Source of the DNA: Sphingomonas tagetis | Lineage (GTDB): Bacteria > Pseudomonadota > Alphaproteobacteria > Sphingomonadales > Sphingomonadaceae | DNA: 64,000 nt | Direction of reading: 5' to 3' | NCBI RefSeq assembly: GCF_024211275.1 | Contig: NZ_JAMLDX010000020.1 | Coordinates: 1-64,000 of the forward strand | In this document: positions 17,535 to 26,197 of the stretch, one piece after another | Layout of the letters: each line of letters starts with the position of its first letter | Position numbering within the stretch: the stretch's first letter is position 1 | Position numbers and translations under genes: made by a program | The notes under the pieces: model-generated | Told to the model about the DNA's origin: nothing | What the model saw: the letters and a program-made list of their open reading frames with translations, nothing else | Database searches by the model: none

Positions 17535-18465
17535 GTGGCTCTACGAAGCCGGGATCGGCGAGAACCGGGCCGCTCTGGTCGCGCGCGGCACGATCCGCAA
17601 GGCGCGGATCGAGCTGCCCGGTTTGCGCACGGGCACCATCGCCAGCGCCAGGCTGATCGACAAATCGACCGGCAAGGTCCAACTCGTCAGCGGCGAGGAG
17701 GCGCTGTGCGATCCGCTCCCGCCGCGCGTGACACAGGGCGCATCCTTCATCGTGCGGATCGTCCGCGAGCCGGTCTTCGAGCGCCGCCGCGCCAAGCTCG
17801 CCAAGGCCGTGCCGGCGCTCGACGCGGCGCCAGTCCCCGGCCCGGATCTGCTGGCGCGCATCACCGCCAGCGGCTTGCCCGTGCGTCAGCTGCGCGCGCA
17901 CGAGCCCGATGCGCTCGAAGATGCCGGCTGGTCCGAGGTGCTGGAGGAAGCCCGCACCGGCGAGATCGGCTTTCCCACCGGCGCATTGCGGCTGGCGCTG
18001 ACCCCGGCGATGTTCCTGTTCGACGTCGACGGTCCCGCGCCACTCGGCCCGCTCGCGATCGACGCCGCGCATGCCGTCGCGGGCGCGATGGAACGGCTCG
18101 GCATCGCCGGCTCGGTCGGCATCGATTTCCCGACGCTCGCCAACAAGGCCGAGCGCAACGCCGTCGCCGAGGCGATTGACGCCGCGCTGCCGCAGCCGTT
18201 CGAGCGCACCGCGATGAATGGCTTCGGCTTCCTCCAGATCGTGCGGCGGCGCAGTCGCATGTCGCTTCCCGAGCTGTTCGCTGCCGACCCGGCGGGCGCC
18301 GCGCTGCGCGCCGAACTGCGCCGGCTCGAGCGCCTTCCCCCGCCCGCGCCCGATACCCATATGCTGCCCGGCGCGCTGCTGCGGCGGCTGGCGCGCGAGT
18401 CCGGCTGGCTAGCCGAACTGCACCGCCGCACCGGCGGGCGCACGCAATTTGTGGAGCAGATGTGA
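17527..18465 (+). CDS. Ribonuclease E/G-like protein (short form)
   Basis: A protein of 312 residues from a TTG start inside the end of maf. It has a weak S1-like N-terminal part (WLYEAGIGENRAALVARGTIRKARIEL, GEEALCDPLPPRVTQGASFIVRIVREP) and the RNase E/G catalytic core with FLFDVDGPAPLG and GIDFPTLANKAERNAVAEAID, including aspartates expected to bind the metal. It is shorter than RNase G (about 490) and lacks the RNase E scaffold tail; such short forms next to maf and yacG are common in sphingomonads. Whether it cleaves RNA is not known. Confidence 0.83.
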   Translation: MAEWLYEAGIGENRAALVARGTIRKARIELPGLRTGTIASARLIDKSTGKVQLVSGEEALCDPLPPRVTQGASFIVRIVREPVFERRRAKLAKAVPALDAAPVPGPDLLARITASGLPVRQLRAHEPDALEDAGWSEVLEEARTGEIGFPTGALRLALTPAMFLFDVDGPAPLGPLAIDAAHAVAGAMERLGIAGSVGIDFPTLANKAERNAVAEAIDAALPQPFERTAMNGFGFLQIVRRRSRMSLPELFAADPAGAALRAELRRLERLPPPAPDTHMLPGALLRRLARESGWLAELHRRTGGRTQFVEQM

Positions 18466-18656
18466 AACGCCAAGACTGCCCGATCTGCGGCGAGCCGGCC
18501 GACCCGGCGTTCAAGCCCTTTTGCAGCCGCGGCTGCAAGGACCGCGACCTGCTGCAATGGCTCGGCGAAGGCTATCGCATGCCGGGCGCGGCGATCGACC
18601 CCGATGATCTGGAAGGCGCGCGAAGCGGGCTGGACAGGGATGAAACCCGCGACTAA
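18462..18656 (+). CDS. yacG: Zinc-binding DNA gyrase inhibitor YacG
   Basis: A 64-residue zinc-finger protein with four cysteines C6, C9, C21 and C25 in CPICG...FCSRGCKDRDLLQWLGEGYRM, the complete YacG signature. Known members bind GyrB and inhibit gyrase. The GTG start overlaps the RNase stop by four bases (GTGA), so it is probably co-translated. Its gene ends 18 bases before tRNA-Phe. Confidence 0.94.
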   Translation: MKRQDCPICGEPADPAFKPFCSRGCKDRDLLQWLGEGYRMPGAAIDPDDLEGARSGLDRDETRD

Positions 18657-18674
18657 GAGCGCCGCTCCACTGAT

Positions 18675-18750
18675 GCCCGGGTAGCTCAGTTGGTAGAGCA
18701 TGCGACTGAAAATCGCAGTGTCGGCGGTTCGACTCCGTCCCCGGGCACCA
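18675..18750 (+). tRNA. tRNA-Phe (GAA)
   Basis: A 76-base cloverleaf with acceptor stem GCCCGGG/CCCGGGC, D-arm GCTC...GAGC, anticodon stem TGCGA/TCGCA with loop CTGAAAA (anticodon GAA), T-arm with TTCGACT, and an encoded CCA at 18748-18750. The integrase gene starts 161 bases downstream on the same strand, so the 3' half of this tRNA is the probable attachment site of the island. Confidence 0.98.
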
Positions 18751-18781
18751 TCACCCCATCCGCCAGCATCCACCACCCCGC

Positions 18782-18808
18782 AAAAAGCGGCAGTTTTCTG
18801 CCGTTTTT
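18782..18808 (+). terminator. Rho-independent terminator after tRNA-Phe
   Basis: AAAAA, then stem CGGCAG, loop TTTT, stem CTGCCG, then TTTTT: a compact hairpin with U tract 32 bases after the tRNA CCA. The flanking A and T runs make it suitable in both directions. Because it lies inside the element side of the presumed attachment site, it also insulates the integrase from tRNA transcription. Confidence 0.85.
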
Positions 18809-18912
18809 GACGGTATCTGCACCTTCAAAATCCGGACCGATCCATTGGAAGCCGGAGCATTTGACGGTATATTGACGGTATCAAATCGCGAGAAGCGGAG
18901 CAGATACCGTCA
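18808..18912. promoter_or_regulatory. GACGGTAT repeat cluster before the integrase gene
   Basis: TGACGGTATCTGC at 18808-18820 has a perfect inverted copy, GCAGATACCGTCA, at 18900-18912 that overlaps the integrase ATG. Between them TTGACGGTAT occurs twice in direct orientation at 18861-18870 and 18872-18881, an 11-base period. This arrangement suits arm-type integrase sites or operator sites for integrase autoregulation or an excisionase; the choice is inferred. Confidence 0.6.
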
Positions 18913-20117
18913 TGCTTACCGATGCGGCCGTTCGTAGAATCAAGCCCGGTGAAAAGGCCTTTAAGGTCAGCGACATGCACGGGCTCTATCTGCTCGTCCA
19001 ACCGAACGGCGGCAGATACTGGCGGATGGACTACCGTCATGACGAGAAGCGCGGCACGCTGGCGTTGGGCGTCTATCCAACTGTTTCTCTCAAGGAAGCG
19101 CGTGAGAAGCGAGCAAACGCTCGCAAGCTGCTCGACAAAGGTGTGAACCCTTCAAGCTTCAAAAAGCTGACCCGGGGCGTGGGGCGAATCTCCGCCAACG
19201 ATTCGTTCAAGAGCGTGGCCGATGAGTGGGTGCAAAAGATCGAGGCCGAAGGGCGCGCGTCCAAGACGCTGGAAAAGGTCCGGTGGCTGCTCGCCTTCGC
19301 CGAGCCTTTGATCGGTAGCCGACCGGTCAGCGAGATTACTGCGCCGGAAATTCTGACCGTCCTTCGAACAGTGGAGGTGCGGGGACGATACGAAACTGCG
19401 CGCCGATTGCGCAGCACCTGCGGCAGCGTGATTCGCTATGCCATCGCGACTGGCCGGGCCGACCGTGACGTGACTGCGGACCTGCAGGGGGCGCTCATTA
19501 CGCCGAAGGTAAAGCACCATGCCGCGATCGTTGACCCGCGCAAGGTCGGACCGCTGCTTCGGGCCATCGACGATTATGAGGGGCAGCCGGCTGTTGCGAT
19601 CGCACTGCGAATTGCGCCGCATGTGTTCGTCCGCCCTGGCGAACTGAGGTCAGCAGAATGGTGTGAGTTTGATCTGACCGAGAAGGTCTGGACGATCCCA
19701 GGGTCAAAAATGAAGATGGGACGGCCTCATCGAGTACCGCTGTCTCGGCAGGTGCTGCGCCTGATTGACGAGCTTCGGCCTCTTAGCGGTAAAACGAAGT
19801 TTCTGTTCCCTAGCGTCCGATCCGACGAGCGTTCGATCTCCGACAACACGATCAATGCGGCGTTACGCCGCCTTGGCTATGACAAGGACGAGATGACCGG
19901 TCATGGCTTCCGCGCGATGGCGAGCAGCATTTTGAATGAGACGCGGAAGTGGCATCCCGATGCTATCGAGCGGCAACTGGCGCACGTCGAGAACAACGAC
20001 GTGCGGCGGGCTTACCTCCGCGGTGAACATTGGAATGAACGCGTTCGGATGATGCAGTTTTGGTCAGACCATCTCGACAAGCTCAAGCGAGCCGGGAACA
20101 GGCAATCGCGTAGTTAG
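18912..20117 (+). CDS. Tyrosine-type site-specific integrase (P4-like)
   Basis: A 401-residue integrase. The N-terminal arm-binding domain (DUF4102/Arm-DNA-bind type, LTDAAVRRIKPGEKAFKVSDMHGLYLLVQPNGGRYWRMDYR) is followed by the core-binding SAM-like domain and a catalytic domain with RPGELRSAEW (Arg I), HRVPLS, HGFRAMASSIL (His-x-x-Arg) and a tyrosine in RRAYLRGEHW preceded by QLAHVE. All catalytic positions look intact. The position next to tRNA-Phe is typical for P4-type island integrases. The ATG lies inside an inverted repeat, suggesting autoregulation. An AlpA-like HTH protein at 47533 may be a partner excision factor. Confidence 0.95.
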   Translation: MLTDAAVRRIKPGEKAFKVSDMHGLYLLVQPNGGRYWRMDYRHDEKRGTLALGVYPTVSLKEAREKRANARKLLDKGVNPSSFKKLTRGVGRISANDSFKSVADEWVQKIEAEGRASKTLEKVRWLLAFAEPLIGSRPVSEITAPEILTVLRTVEVRGRYETARRLRSTCGSVIRYAIATGRADRDVTADLQGALITPKVKHHAAIVDPRKVGPLLRAIDDYEGQPAVAIALRIAPHVFVRPGELRSAEWCEFDLTEKVWTIPGSKMKMGRPHRVPLSRQVLRLIDELRPLSGKTKFLFPSVRSDERSISDNTINAALRRLGYDKDEMTGHGFRAMASSILNETRKWHPDAIERQLAHVENNDVRRAYLRGEHWNERVRMMQFWSDHLDKLKRAGNRQSRS

Positions 20118-20293
20118 CTGCTGAATAGGCCGAGCGTGGTGGAGATCGCACATTCTGCCGATGGCCCCTTTTGGGAAGAGTTTCCTATTTCCGGACTTGG
20201 GCCGACAGTTCGACTTTGGATTGCACCCAAATAAAACCGGACAGCGCCAGCTCGCGTGGACGCTCGTCTCGACACCGGACAAAGCCCACGAAC

Positions 20294-21238
20294 CTAACTT
20301 CCCGAGATAGCTGTTTCTAGCGCCGCTGCGTCCTCGGCATATTTGTGAGCGATGAGTTCGGTGATTGTAGGGACAGGCGCCGTTCCGATATGTTTCGCGA
20401 CGAACGCCCGTTGATCATCCCGGGTCGCGCCAACGAAATGCCTGGCGCGCTGCACGACCAGCTTGTTGCTGTGCTTGACGAAGTCCAGTTCCCGCACCCG
20501 CTGCAGAGTCTCGAACGTGGAATCGTGGTTGAACGCAATGAACGCCCGGCGCGGACTGACCGGCATGACGATATGGGCGTCCTTCCCCGCAAGCCCGTTG
20601 GTCGACATCACCGGGCTGTCGCTGACCAGGAAATCGATCGGTGCGTCGGCAAGCGTGAGCGTCGTCCACTTCATATTGTTGATGCGCTCGCCGACCTTGG
20701 CGTGATCGATGCTCTTTTGGAGCAGGTACATCGCTACCTTCTCGACGATGCGCGGGTCGCGAGCGATCATATGATCCTCAAAGCGCTCGGGGTCTTCGGG
20801 CTTGCGCAATTCGGCATATTTGGCGGCAATCTCCGGCGCTGTCGTGCCCCAAAGCGAGGCGATTGCTGCCTTGTAGGCCTGAACGCTCGCAGGGGTGCGT
20901 ATCCACAAGGATAGGATGAAGCGACTCCAGCCGCTCCGCGTAATCGAGGTCCAGCTCCAGTCCTTATTTCCGAGCAGGATCTGATGCGCCTTGGCGGCGG
21001 ATTGATCGACGCTCGACATGAACCGGCTCTCGACCTGCTGTGCCTTGTCCGGCGTTTCGCCGGGCACCTCGTACAAAAAGGGCTCGAACCCGATTGCCCC
21101 AGTCGATACCCGCTTGGCGGCAAATTTGTTCGGCACGGGCTTGGAGTAGCGCCATAACTTCCCGGCATCGACTGCCCATTCGCGCAGCATGAACTGCGGA
21201 ATATAATGATGGTCGCGCGGCGGGTTCGAAGGCGCCAA
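20294..21238 (-). CDS. DUF4238-family protein
   Basis: A protein of about 314 residues from a TTG start two bases after the stop of the upstream nuclease-like gene. The family mark is the N-terminal DHHYIPQFMLREW (residues 9-21), with a later FLVSDSPVM and PVSPRRAFIAFNH, as in DUF4238 proteins. The biochemical function of the family is unknown; conserved histidines and acidic residues suggest an enzyme. The tight spacing with the nuclease-like gene argues for one operon, and the surrounding defence genes suggest a role in phage or plasmid conflict. Other in-frame starts upstream would overlap the preceding gene. Confidence 0.75.
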   Translation of the reverse strand: MAPSNPPRDHHYIPQFMLREWAVDAGKLWRYSKPVPNKFAAKRVSTGAIGFEPFLYEVPGETPDKAQQVESRFMSSVDQSAAKAHQILLGNKDWSWTSITRSGWSRFILSLWIRTPASVQAYKAAIASLWGTTAPEIAAKYAELRKPEDPERFEDHMIARDPRIVEKVAMYLLQKSIDHAKVGERINNMKWTTLTLADAPIDFLVSDSPVMSTNGLAGKDAHIVMPVSPRRAFIAFNHDSTFETLQRVRELDFVKHSNKLVVQRARHFVGATRDDQRAFVAKHIGTAPVPTITELIAHKYAEDAAALETAISGS

Positions 21239-21240
21239 GG

Positions 21241-22179
21241 CTATTCCACCCGAATGTGGAAATTGGGTATGACGGCCCGCACGCGGTCGAGAATGGCGGT
21301 GCGTGCGTGGTCGAGCTCTGTTCCGACATCGCCATGAAGGATGAAGGTAGGGCAGTTCGGATCGCCGCATTGGCAATGCTCGATCGATCCGTCCTGCATG
21401 CGCCGTTTGAACAATTGCCGCATATTATCGAGGCTGCGGACAATGCCCTCGAACGCCTTGCGCGTTCCGGTATCGCGAATGTCTCGAATCGACGGGATGC
21501 GGCGAATCAGCTCGCCGTCGCGTGATCTCCAGATACCCGTGCTGAGCGCGCCGATCGTATCTTCGATCGCTTGGCGGAATGCCCCCAGATTGCTCTCCGC
21601 ATGGAAAGGCGTCCAGAACGCAGGCCGCTCGAACGGCATCGCCATTTGTGCCAGCACTTCGGCATCGCCTATATCGGCGAACGTGCTGAAGAAGGCTTGC
21701 AGGCCGGCCCCGTCATCGGGGAAGGGCACGCCGTCCACAAAACGGCGAAGCAGGAATTCGGCGCGAAGGCGCAAATGCTCCTCGAACTCGGCACCCGACC
21801 AGATCGTGACATGGCCAATCTTGAGTGCCTTCGCGGCCTTTGCGATCGCGTCACGACGACGCGCTGAAACCGCGCCGCGGCAGACGAATTTGAACGCTTC
21901 CGGGACTCCCGTTGGCGCGTTGGCTGCGCCCTTCATATCGCGCTTCGCTTTGGCGACCGGGAGGTCGTCGCGGTTGGCGCACTGGATCACAGTCCGGCGC
22001 CCTGACGTTTCGTCGATCGGTTCGATCCCGATGATGTCGCGGCCCATGTCGCTGCCGGTCTGGCCATACCAGGCAAGGTCACTCCAGTCGGCCCAAAGAT
22101 GGTAGCCGAACACCAGCCGCTCGAACTCCTGTCCGCTAAAGTCTTCGAAATGGACCGGTCTGACCGTGACGTTGGGCAA
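21241..22179 (-). CDS. Mrr-like restriction endonuclease-fold protein
   Basis: A protein of about 312 residues. The N-terminal 110 residues look like a PD-(D/E)xK nuclease of the Mrr type: FSGQEFERLVFGYH (E20), SDMGRDIIG (D44, D48) and TVIQCANR. The usual catalytic QxK lysine is replaced by asparagine (N69), so activity is uncertain. The C-terminal half is helical and ends with a cysteine cluster CQCGDPNC that could bind zinc. The TTG at 22179 was chosen because GGAGGA lies just upstream; a GTG at 22207 is possible. It is divergent from the SIR2 gene at 22323 across 143 bases. Confidence 0.68.
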   Translation of the reverse strand: MPNVTVRPVHFEDFSGQEFERLVFGYHLWADWSDLAWYGQTGSDMGRDIIGIEPIDETSGRRTVIQCANRDDLPVAKAKRDMKGAANAPTGVPEAFKFVCRGAVSARRRDAIAKAAKALKIGHVTIWSGAEFEEHLRLRAEFLLRRFVDGVPFPDDGAGLQAFFSTFADIGDAEVLAQMAMPFERPAFWTPFHAESNLGAFRQAIEDTIGALSTGIWRSRDGELIRRIPSIRDIRDTGTRKAFEGIVRSLDNMRQLFKRRMQDGSIEHCQCGDPNCPTFILHGDVGTELDHARTAILDRVRAVIPNFHIRVE

Positions 22180-22322
22180 TCTTCCTCCAGAATTCGGAAT
22201 TGGCCGCACGCTCTGGACACGGCGCCGGGCTTGCTCGATGTTCGCTTAATGTACACGACCCCGCCTTCCGGACAATCCAGCCAATCTGGCCTCGCACCAG
22301 GTGCGTACGGGCGGCATACTGG

Positions 22323-25300
22323 ATGAGCCTGCGCTTCTCGCCGCAGGGACCGGCATTCCCTGAGCAGCTGGTCGATGCGCTGCTCACCGGCGATGTCGTA
22401 TTCCTTTGCGGAGCGGGCGTAAGTGCGCCGCAGCTGCCGGGATTTGCCGGTTTGGTCGAACAGTGTTTTGCCGCGCTCAACCTCGAGATGACACCGTCTG
22501 AACGCCTGTCCTTCACCGAAGGCCGATTTGAGGAAGCGCTCGGCTCGCTCAGCCGGCGCATCGTCGATCCCGGTGAAATGGTGCGATCCGTGGTGGCGCT
22601 GTTGCAACCGCCTGCCGAGGTTGATCTCAGCCATCATACGACCATTCTGCGTCTTTCGCGCGATCTCGAAAACCGCCCGGCGATCGTGACCACCAATTTC
22701 GACACGCTGATCGAGCGGGCATTTCTACAGACCGAGGATGCCCCTACCGTTCGCGCGCTGAGCTTTGCCGGGCAGGATCTCCCGCCGCCGGGCGCGGCGG
22801 GGTTCGGGGGCATCATTCATATACATGGCCGCATCGCCGACCAGGCGATCGAGCTCGAGGAGACGCCGCTGGTCGTCACCAGCGCCGATTATGGCGACGC
22901 TTATATGCGTTCGGGCTGGGCATCGCGGTTCCTGTTCGATCTCTGCCGGTGTCGCACGATCGTGCTCGTCGGCTACAGCGCGGGCGACGCGCCGGTGCGC
23001 TATTTTCTCAACGTGCTCGAAGCCGACCGGCAGCGCTTTCCCGACTTGCGCCCGGTTTATGCACTCGATGCCGTCGATGCCGAGGACGGCGTCGAGGGAG
23101 CCGACATGCGCTGGGAAGCGCTGGCGGTCACGCCGATTCCCTACGCGTATGAATTCGACGCAGAGACAGAGCGCAAGACGCACGCCATCCTGTGGCGTGA
23201 TCTCGATATGCTGGCGCGGCTGGTCGAGCGCCCCAAGGCGACGCGCCGCGAATGGGCGCAGGTCATCCTCGCCAAGCGCTTCGCAGATGCCGAACCGGCG
23301 GAACTCGAACATCTCGCCTGGCTGGTTTCGGGCCGTCGCGATCTCTACGACGTGGTCATCCGAACCGTCACCGATCCGGCCTGGCTGGATTTTCTCTCGG
23401 ACCGCTCGCTTTGGACCGAGCGCGACGCGACCTGGATCGTCGCACGCTGGATCGGCCGGGAATTCGCGTCGGCCGCGCGATTCCGGCTGGCCCTTAAATG
23501 GCTCGAGCGGCTGGGCAAGCCTTTCGCCGACGATATCGCCCAGCAGCTCCGGCAGACCAAAGGTCTCGACGAACTATGGCTTCGTGCCTGGCGGCTGCTG
23601 GTAGTGAGCCGGCCGCATCGCGGTGCCACCTGGGAAGACCGCGCCTACACGGTCCAGCAGACGCTCGCCGGCAGCGTTGTGCTCAACGCGGATCTGCACA
23701 AGGCGATCGACCTTCTCAGCCCGGTACTCACCCTGAGCGCAAATCGCGACGATATGTATGGCGAGCCAGCACCCGATCCGCCCCGGCGGCTCGCCGACCT
23801 CACCTGGGCGCGGTTGAGCGTCGATGATCGGGGAGGAGCACCTGAGCTGCTTGCGGCGCTTGTCGCGGTGCCGCAGCCGCTCGCCATCCTCGGAACCGCT
23901 ACCGCCAAACTGCAAGCAATCGCCGGCTTGTCCCTCGATGCCGGCATGATTGTAGACGACTATGACACCAGCGATTTTTCGGTGCCCTCGGTCGAACCGC
24001 ACGAGCAGAATGATCATCATGACGGGCCGGTGTTTCTCGTATCGCTGCTTGCGCAAATTCTGCCGGCCGCGGCCGAAGCCGACCAGCCGCAAACCCGCCT
24101 CTTCACCGACCTGTGGTGGCAGATCCCCGGCATGCTCGGCATCCGGCTGTGGCTGCATGCGCTCCGCAGCGAGGCGCTCTACACCGCTGACGAGGCGATG
24201 GCGGGGCTGCAGACGCTGCCGCGGGACACGTTCTGGCATGTGCGTCGCGAACTGGTGCTGGTGCTGCGCGATCGCGCCGCGAAAGCGGCTCCGGCGCTGG
24301 TGCACGCAATCGAGCACCGGATCTTGAGCGAGGGCGCCGAATATTACGCGCGATACACGATCGAGGACGGCCAGCCCGACTGGCGTGCGCATGCACGAGA
24401 TGCCGAAGTATGGCTGCGGCTGAACATGCTGGCGGAAGCCGGCATGCTCTCGGATGATGGCTCCGGCGAACTCGCCGCCATCGTCGCGCGCCGCGACTAT
24501 CTCGACCGTGCGGTTCAAGACCAGGACTTTTTCGGCTCCTATTCGTCGGGCGTCCGCACCGTGGTGGGCGACGTTACGCCGATCATCGAAGCGGCGGACG
24601 ATGAACGGCTGCAGGTCGCGCGCGACGTCTTGCGCAGTCCCGATATCGAAAAGCAGCAGGGCTGGAGCATGTTCTGCCGCACCGATCCGAGCGGCGCGTT
24701 CGATACGCTGAGCCGTGCTCCGCTGGAGGCGGCCAATGCGCCGCTATGGGCCGATCTGATTTCGGCGTTGTCCTTTCCGGAAGGCGAGCGCGATGCGACA
24801 CGGCGCGACCTGGTTGTACGCGTTTTCGTTACGCTTGAGCCCGCAGAAGATCCCTTTCTCGAGCTGATCGCATATCCACTTGCCAATCTCTATTGGAGCG
24901 CTCCGCGCCGACAGGAACCGGCGATCGCGGCATGGCTGCCGCGGCTGCTCGCCAACGCGGTCGCGCACGATCAGGAGCCGCTCGAGTCGACGCGCGACCT
25001 CTATAGCGATACGATCAATTCCGCGGCGGGCCGGCTCACCGAGGCTCTGCTCCTCGACATCGAGCACTTCCGGCAAAACGAAGAGCCGGTGCCGCCTGCG
25101 CTGATCGATGCTATGACCAATGCCGCTGGCGCGGAGGGCAGGCAGGGCGCGTTCGCACGTGCCGCGCTGATTCATGCCGCGGGCTTCGTGACGACTATCG
25201 AAGGTCAGCAAGTCGAACCGATCCTCGGCGTCGCGATGGAAGGGGAAGGCGACGAGGCGCGGGCGCTGCGGGCAGTGTTGGTTAGCGACACGCGCTTGTC

Positions 25301-25946
25301 CGCTGCTGCATCGCGCGCCTTTCCTCGCTCCATTCTGCAAGGGGTGCACGAACTCGCGGCGCGAGGACATGACGCGACCGCGGCGGCTGCCAAAATCCTA
25401 GCGCCCCCGCTGTCGGTGTTGCGCGGTGAAGGGACCCTCGAGCATTGGGGTCTAAGCACCGCAGATGCGGCGCGCGCATTGCGCACCGGCCCGCCGGCGC
25501 TACGTGAAGGTGCCGCCGAACTGCTCGGACAGTGGATCCATCAGCTCGCGGGCAGTCCCGAAGCGGGCTGGCGCAACGGAATAGGCCCGCTCTTGGTGGC
25601 GGTATGGCCCCGCGAGCGCAGCCTGGCGGACCGTGAACTTAGCCGTCACTTTGCGGACCTGGCGGTCAGCACCGGGGACGCCTTTCCTGAGGCGCTGGCC
25701 CAGCTGTTGCCCTATCTTTCGGTTATCGAAGGTGGCGGGAGTACTTACGCGATCGAGAAATCAGCGGTGCCGGAGCGCTTTCCGCGCGAGACGCTCGTCA
25801 TCCTCTGGAAGCTATTCGGGCCCGGCAGTAGCGGCGATCTCTATGGCGTCCCAAAAATCCTCGACCGCCTTGTCGCGGCACTTCCTGCAATCGAGCTGGA
25901 CCGCCGCCTACAATGGCTGGAGCAACGCGCAGTACGGTACGACTGA
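22323..25946 (+). CDS. SIR2-domain protein with long C-terminal region (DUF4020-like)
   Basis: A 1207-residue protein. The N-terminal 250 residues are a SIR2-type NAD-binding domain: GAGVS at 30-34, TTNFDTLIERAF at 123-134, HIHG at 166-169 and VLVGYSAGDAPVRYFL near 214-229. The remaining 950 residues are helical, without recognisable catalytic motifs, and resemble the DUF4020-type extension seen behind SIR2 in other bacteria. The layout recalls defence-associated sirtuins (DSR), in which SIR2 destroys NAD after phage sensing by the long C-terminal part. N125 and H168, expected for NAD hydrolysis, are present. It is transcribed away from the nuclease/DUF4238 pair from a shared intergenic region. 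A defence role is inferred, not shown. Confidence 0.8.
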   Translation: MSLRFSPQGPAFPEQLVDALLTGDVVFLCGAGVSAPQLPGFAGLVEQCFAALNLEMTPSERLSFTEGRFEEALGSLSRRIVDPGEMVRSVVALLQPPAEVDLSHHTTILRLSRDLENRPAIVTTNFDTLIERAFLQTEDAPTVRALSFAGQDLPPPGAAGFGGIIHIHGRIADQAIELEETPLVVTSADYGDAYMRSGWASRFLFDLCRCRTIVLVGYSAGDAPVRYFLNVLEADRQRFPDLRPVYALDAVDAEDGVEGADMRWEALAVTPIPYAYEFDAETERKTHAILWRDLDMLARLVERPKATRREWAQVILAKRFADAEPAELEHLAWLVSGRRDLYDVVIRTVTDPAWLDFLSDRSLWTERDATWIVARWIGREFASAARFRLALKWLERLGKPFADDIAQQLRQTKGLDELWLRAWRLLVVSRPHRGATWEDRAYTVQQTLAGSVVLNADLHKAIDLLSPVLTLSANRDDMYGEPAPDPPRRLADLTWARLSVDDRGGAPELLAALVAVPQPLAILGTATAKLQAIAGLSLDAGMIVDDYDTSDFSVPSVEPHEQNDHHDGPVFLVSLLAQILPAAAEADQPQTRLFTDLWWQIPGMLGIRLWLHALRSEALYTADEAMAGLQTLPRDTFWHVRRELVLVLRDRAAKAAPALVHAIEHRILSEGAEYYARYTIEDGQPDWRAHARDAEVWLRLNMLAEAGMLSDDGSGELAAIVARRDYLDRAVQDQDFFGSYSSGVRTVVGDVTPIIEAADDERLQVARDVLRSPDIEKQQGWSMFCRTDPSGAFDTLSRAPLEAANAPLWADLISALSFPEGERDATRRDLVVRVFVTLEPAEDPFLELIAYPLANLYWSAPRRQEPAIAAWLPRLLANAVAHDQEPLESTRDLYSDTINSAAGRLTEALLLDIEHFRQNEEPVPPALIDAMTNAAGAEGRQGAFARAALIHAAGFVTTIEGQQVEPILGVAMEGEGDEARALRAVLVSDTRLSAAASRAFPRSILQGVHELAARGHDATAAAAKILAPPLSVLRGEGTLEHWGLSTADAARALRTGPPALREGAAELLGQWIHQLAGSPEAGWRNGIGPLLVAVWPRERSLADRELSRHFADLAVSTGDAFPEALAQLLPYLSVIEGGGSTYAIEKSAVPERFPRETLVILWKLFGPGSSGDLYGVPKILDRLVAALPAIELDRRLQWLEQRAVRYD

Positions 25947-26197
25947 CGCGAGCCTTATTGACGATATTGAACGGCCGCTTCCGGGCAGCGCTGCCAACTC
26001 GTTGAATGACTGCCTATAAGGCGCGAGGCAGCCTATTGGCGAGCGAGGGCTCGTGATCGCGCTTTGACAGTTGGCGCGGACTTCCAAGGCCGCGTCGGCG
26101 ATCTTCGTCAGTTCCGCCTATCGCTGAGCGGGCAAGGGCGCACGCCGTCACCCTCGAATCTCGCGGTCTTGATCATGCACGCCTAAGACGGTTTCGC

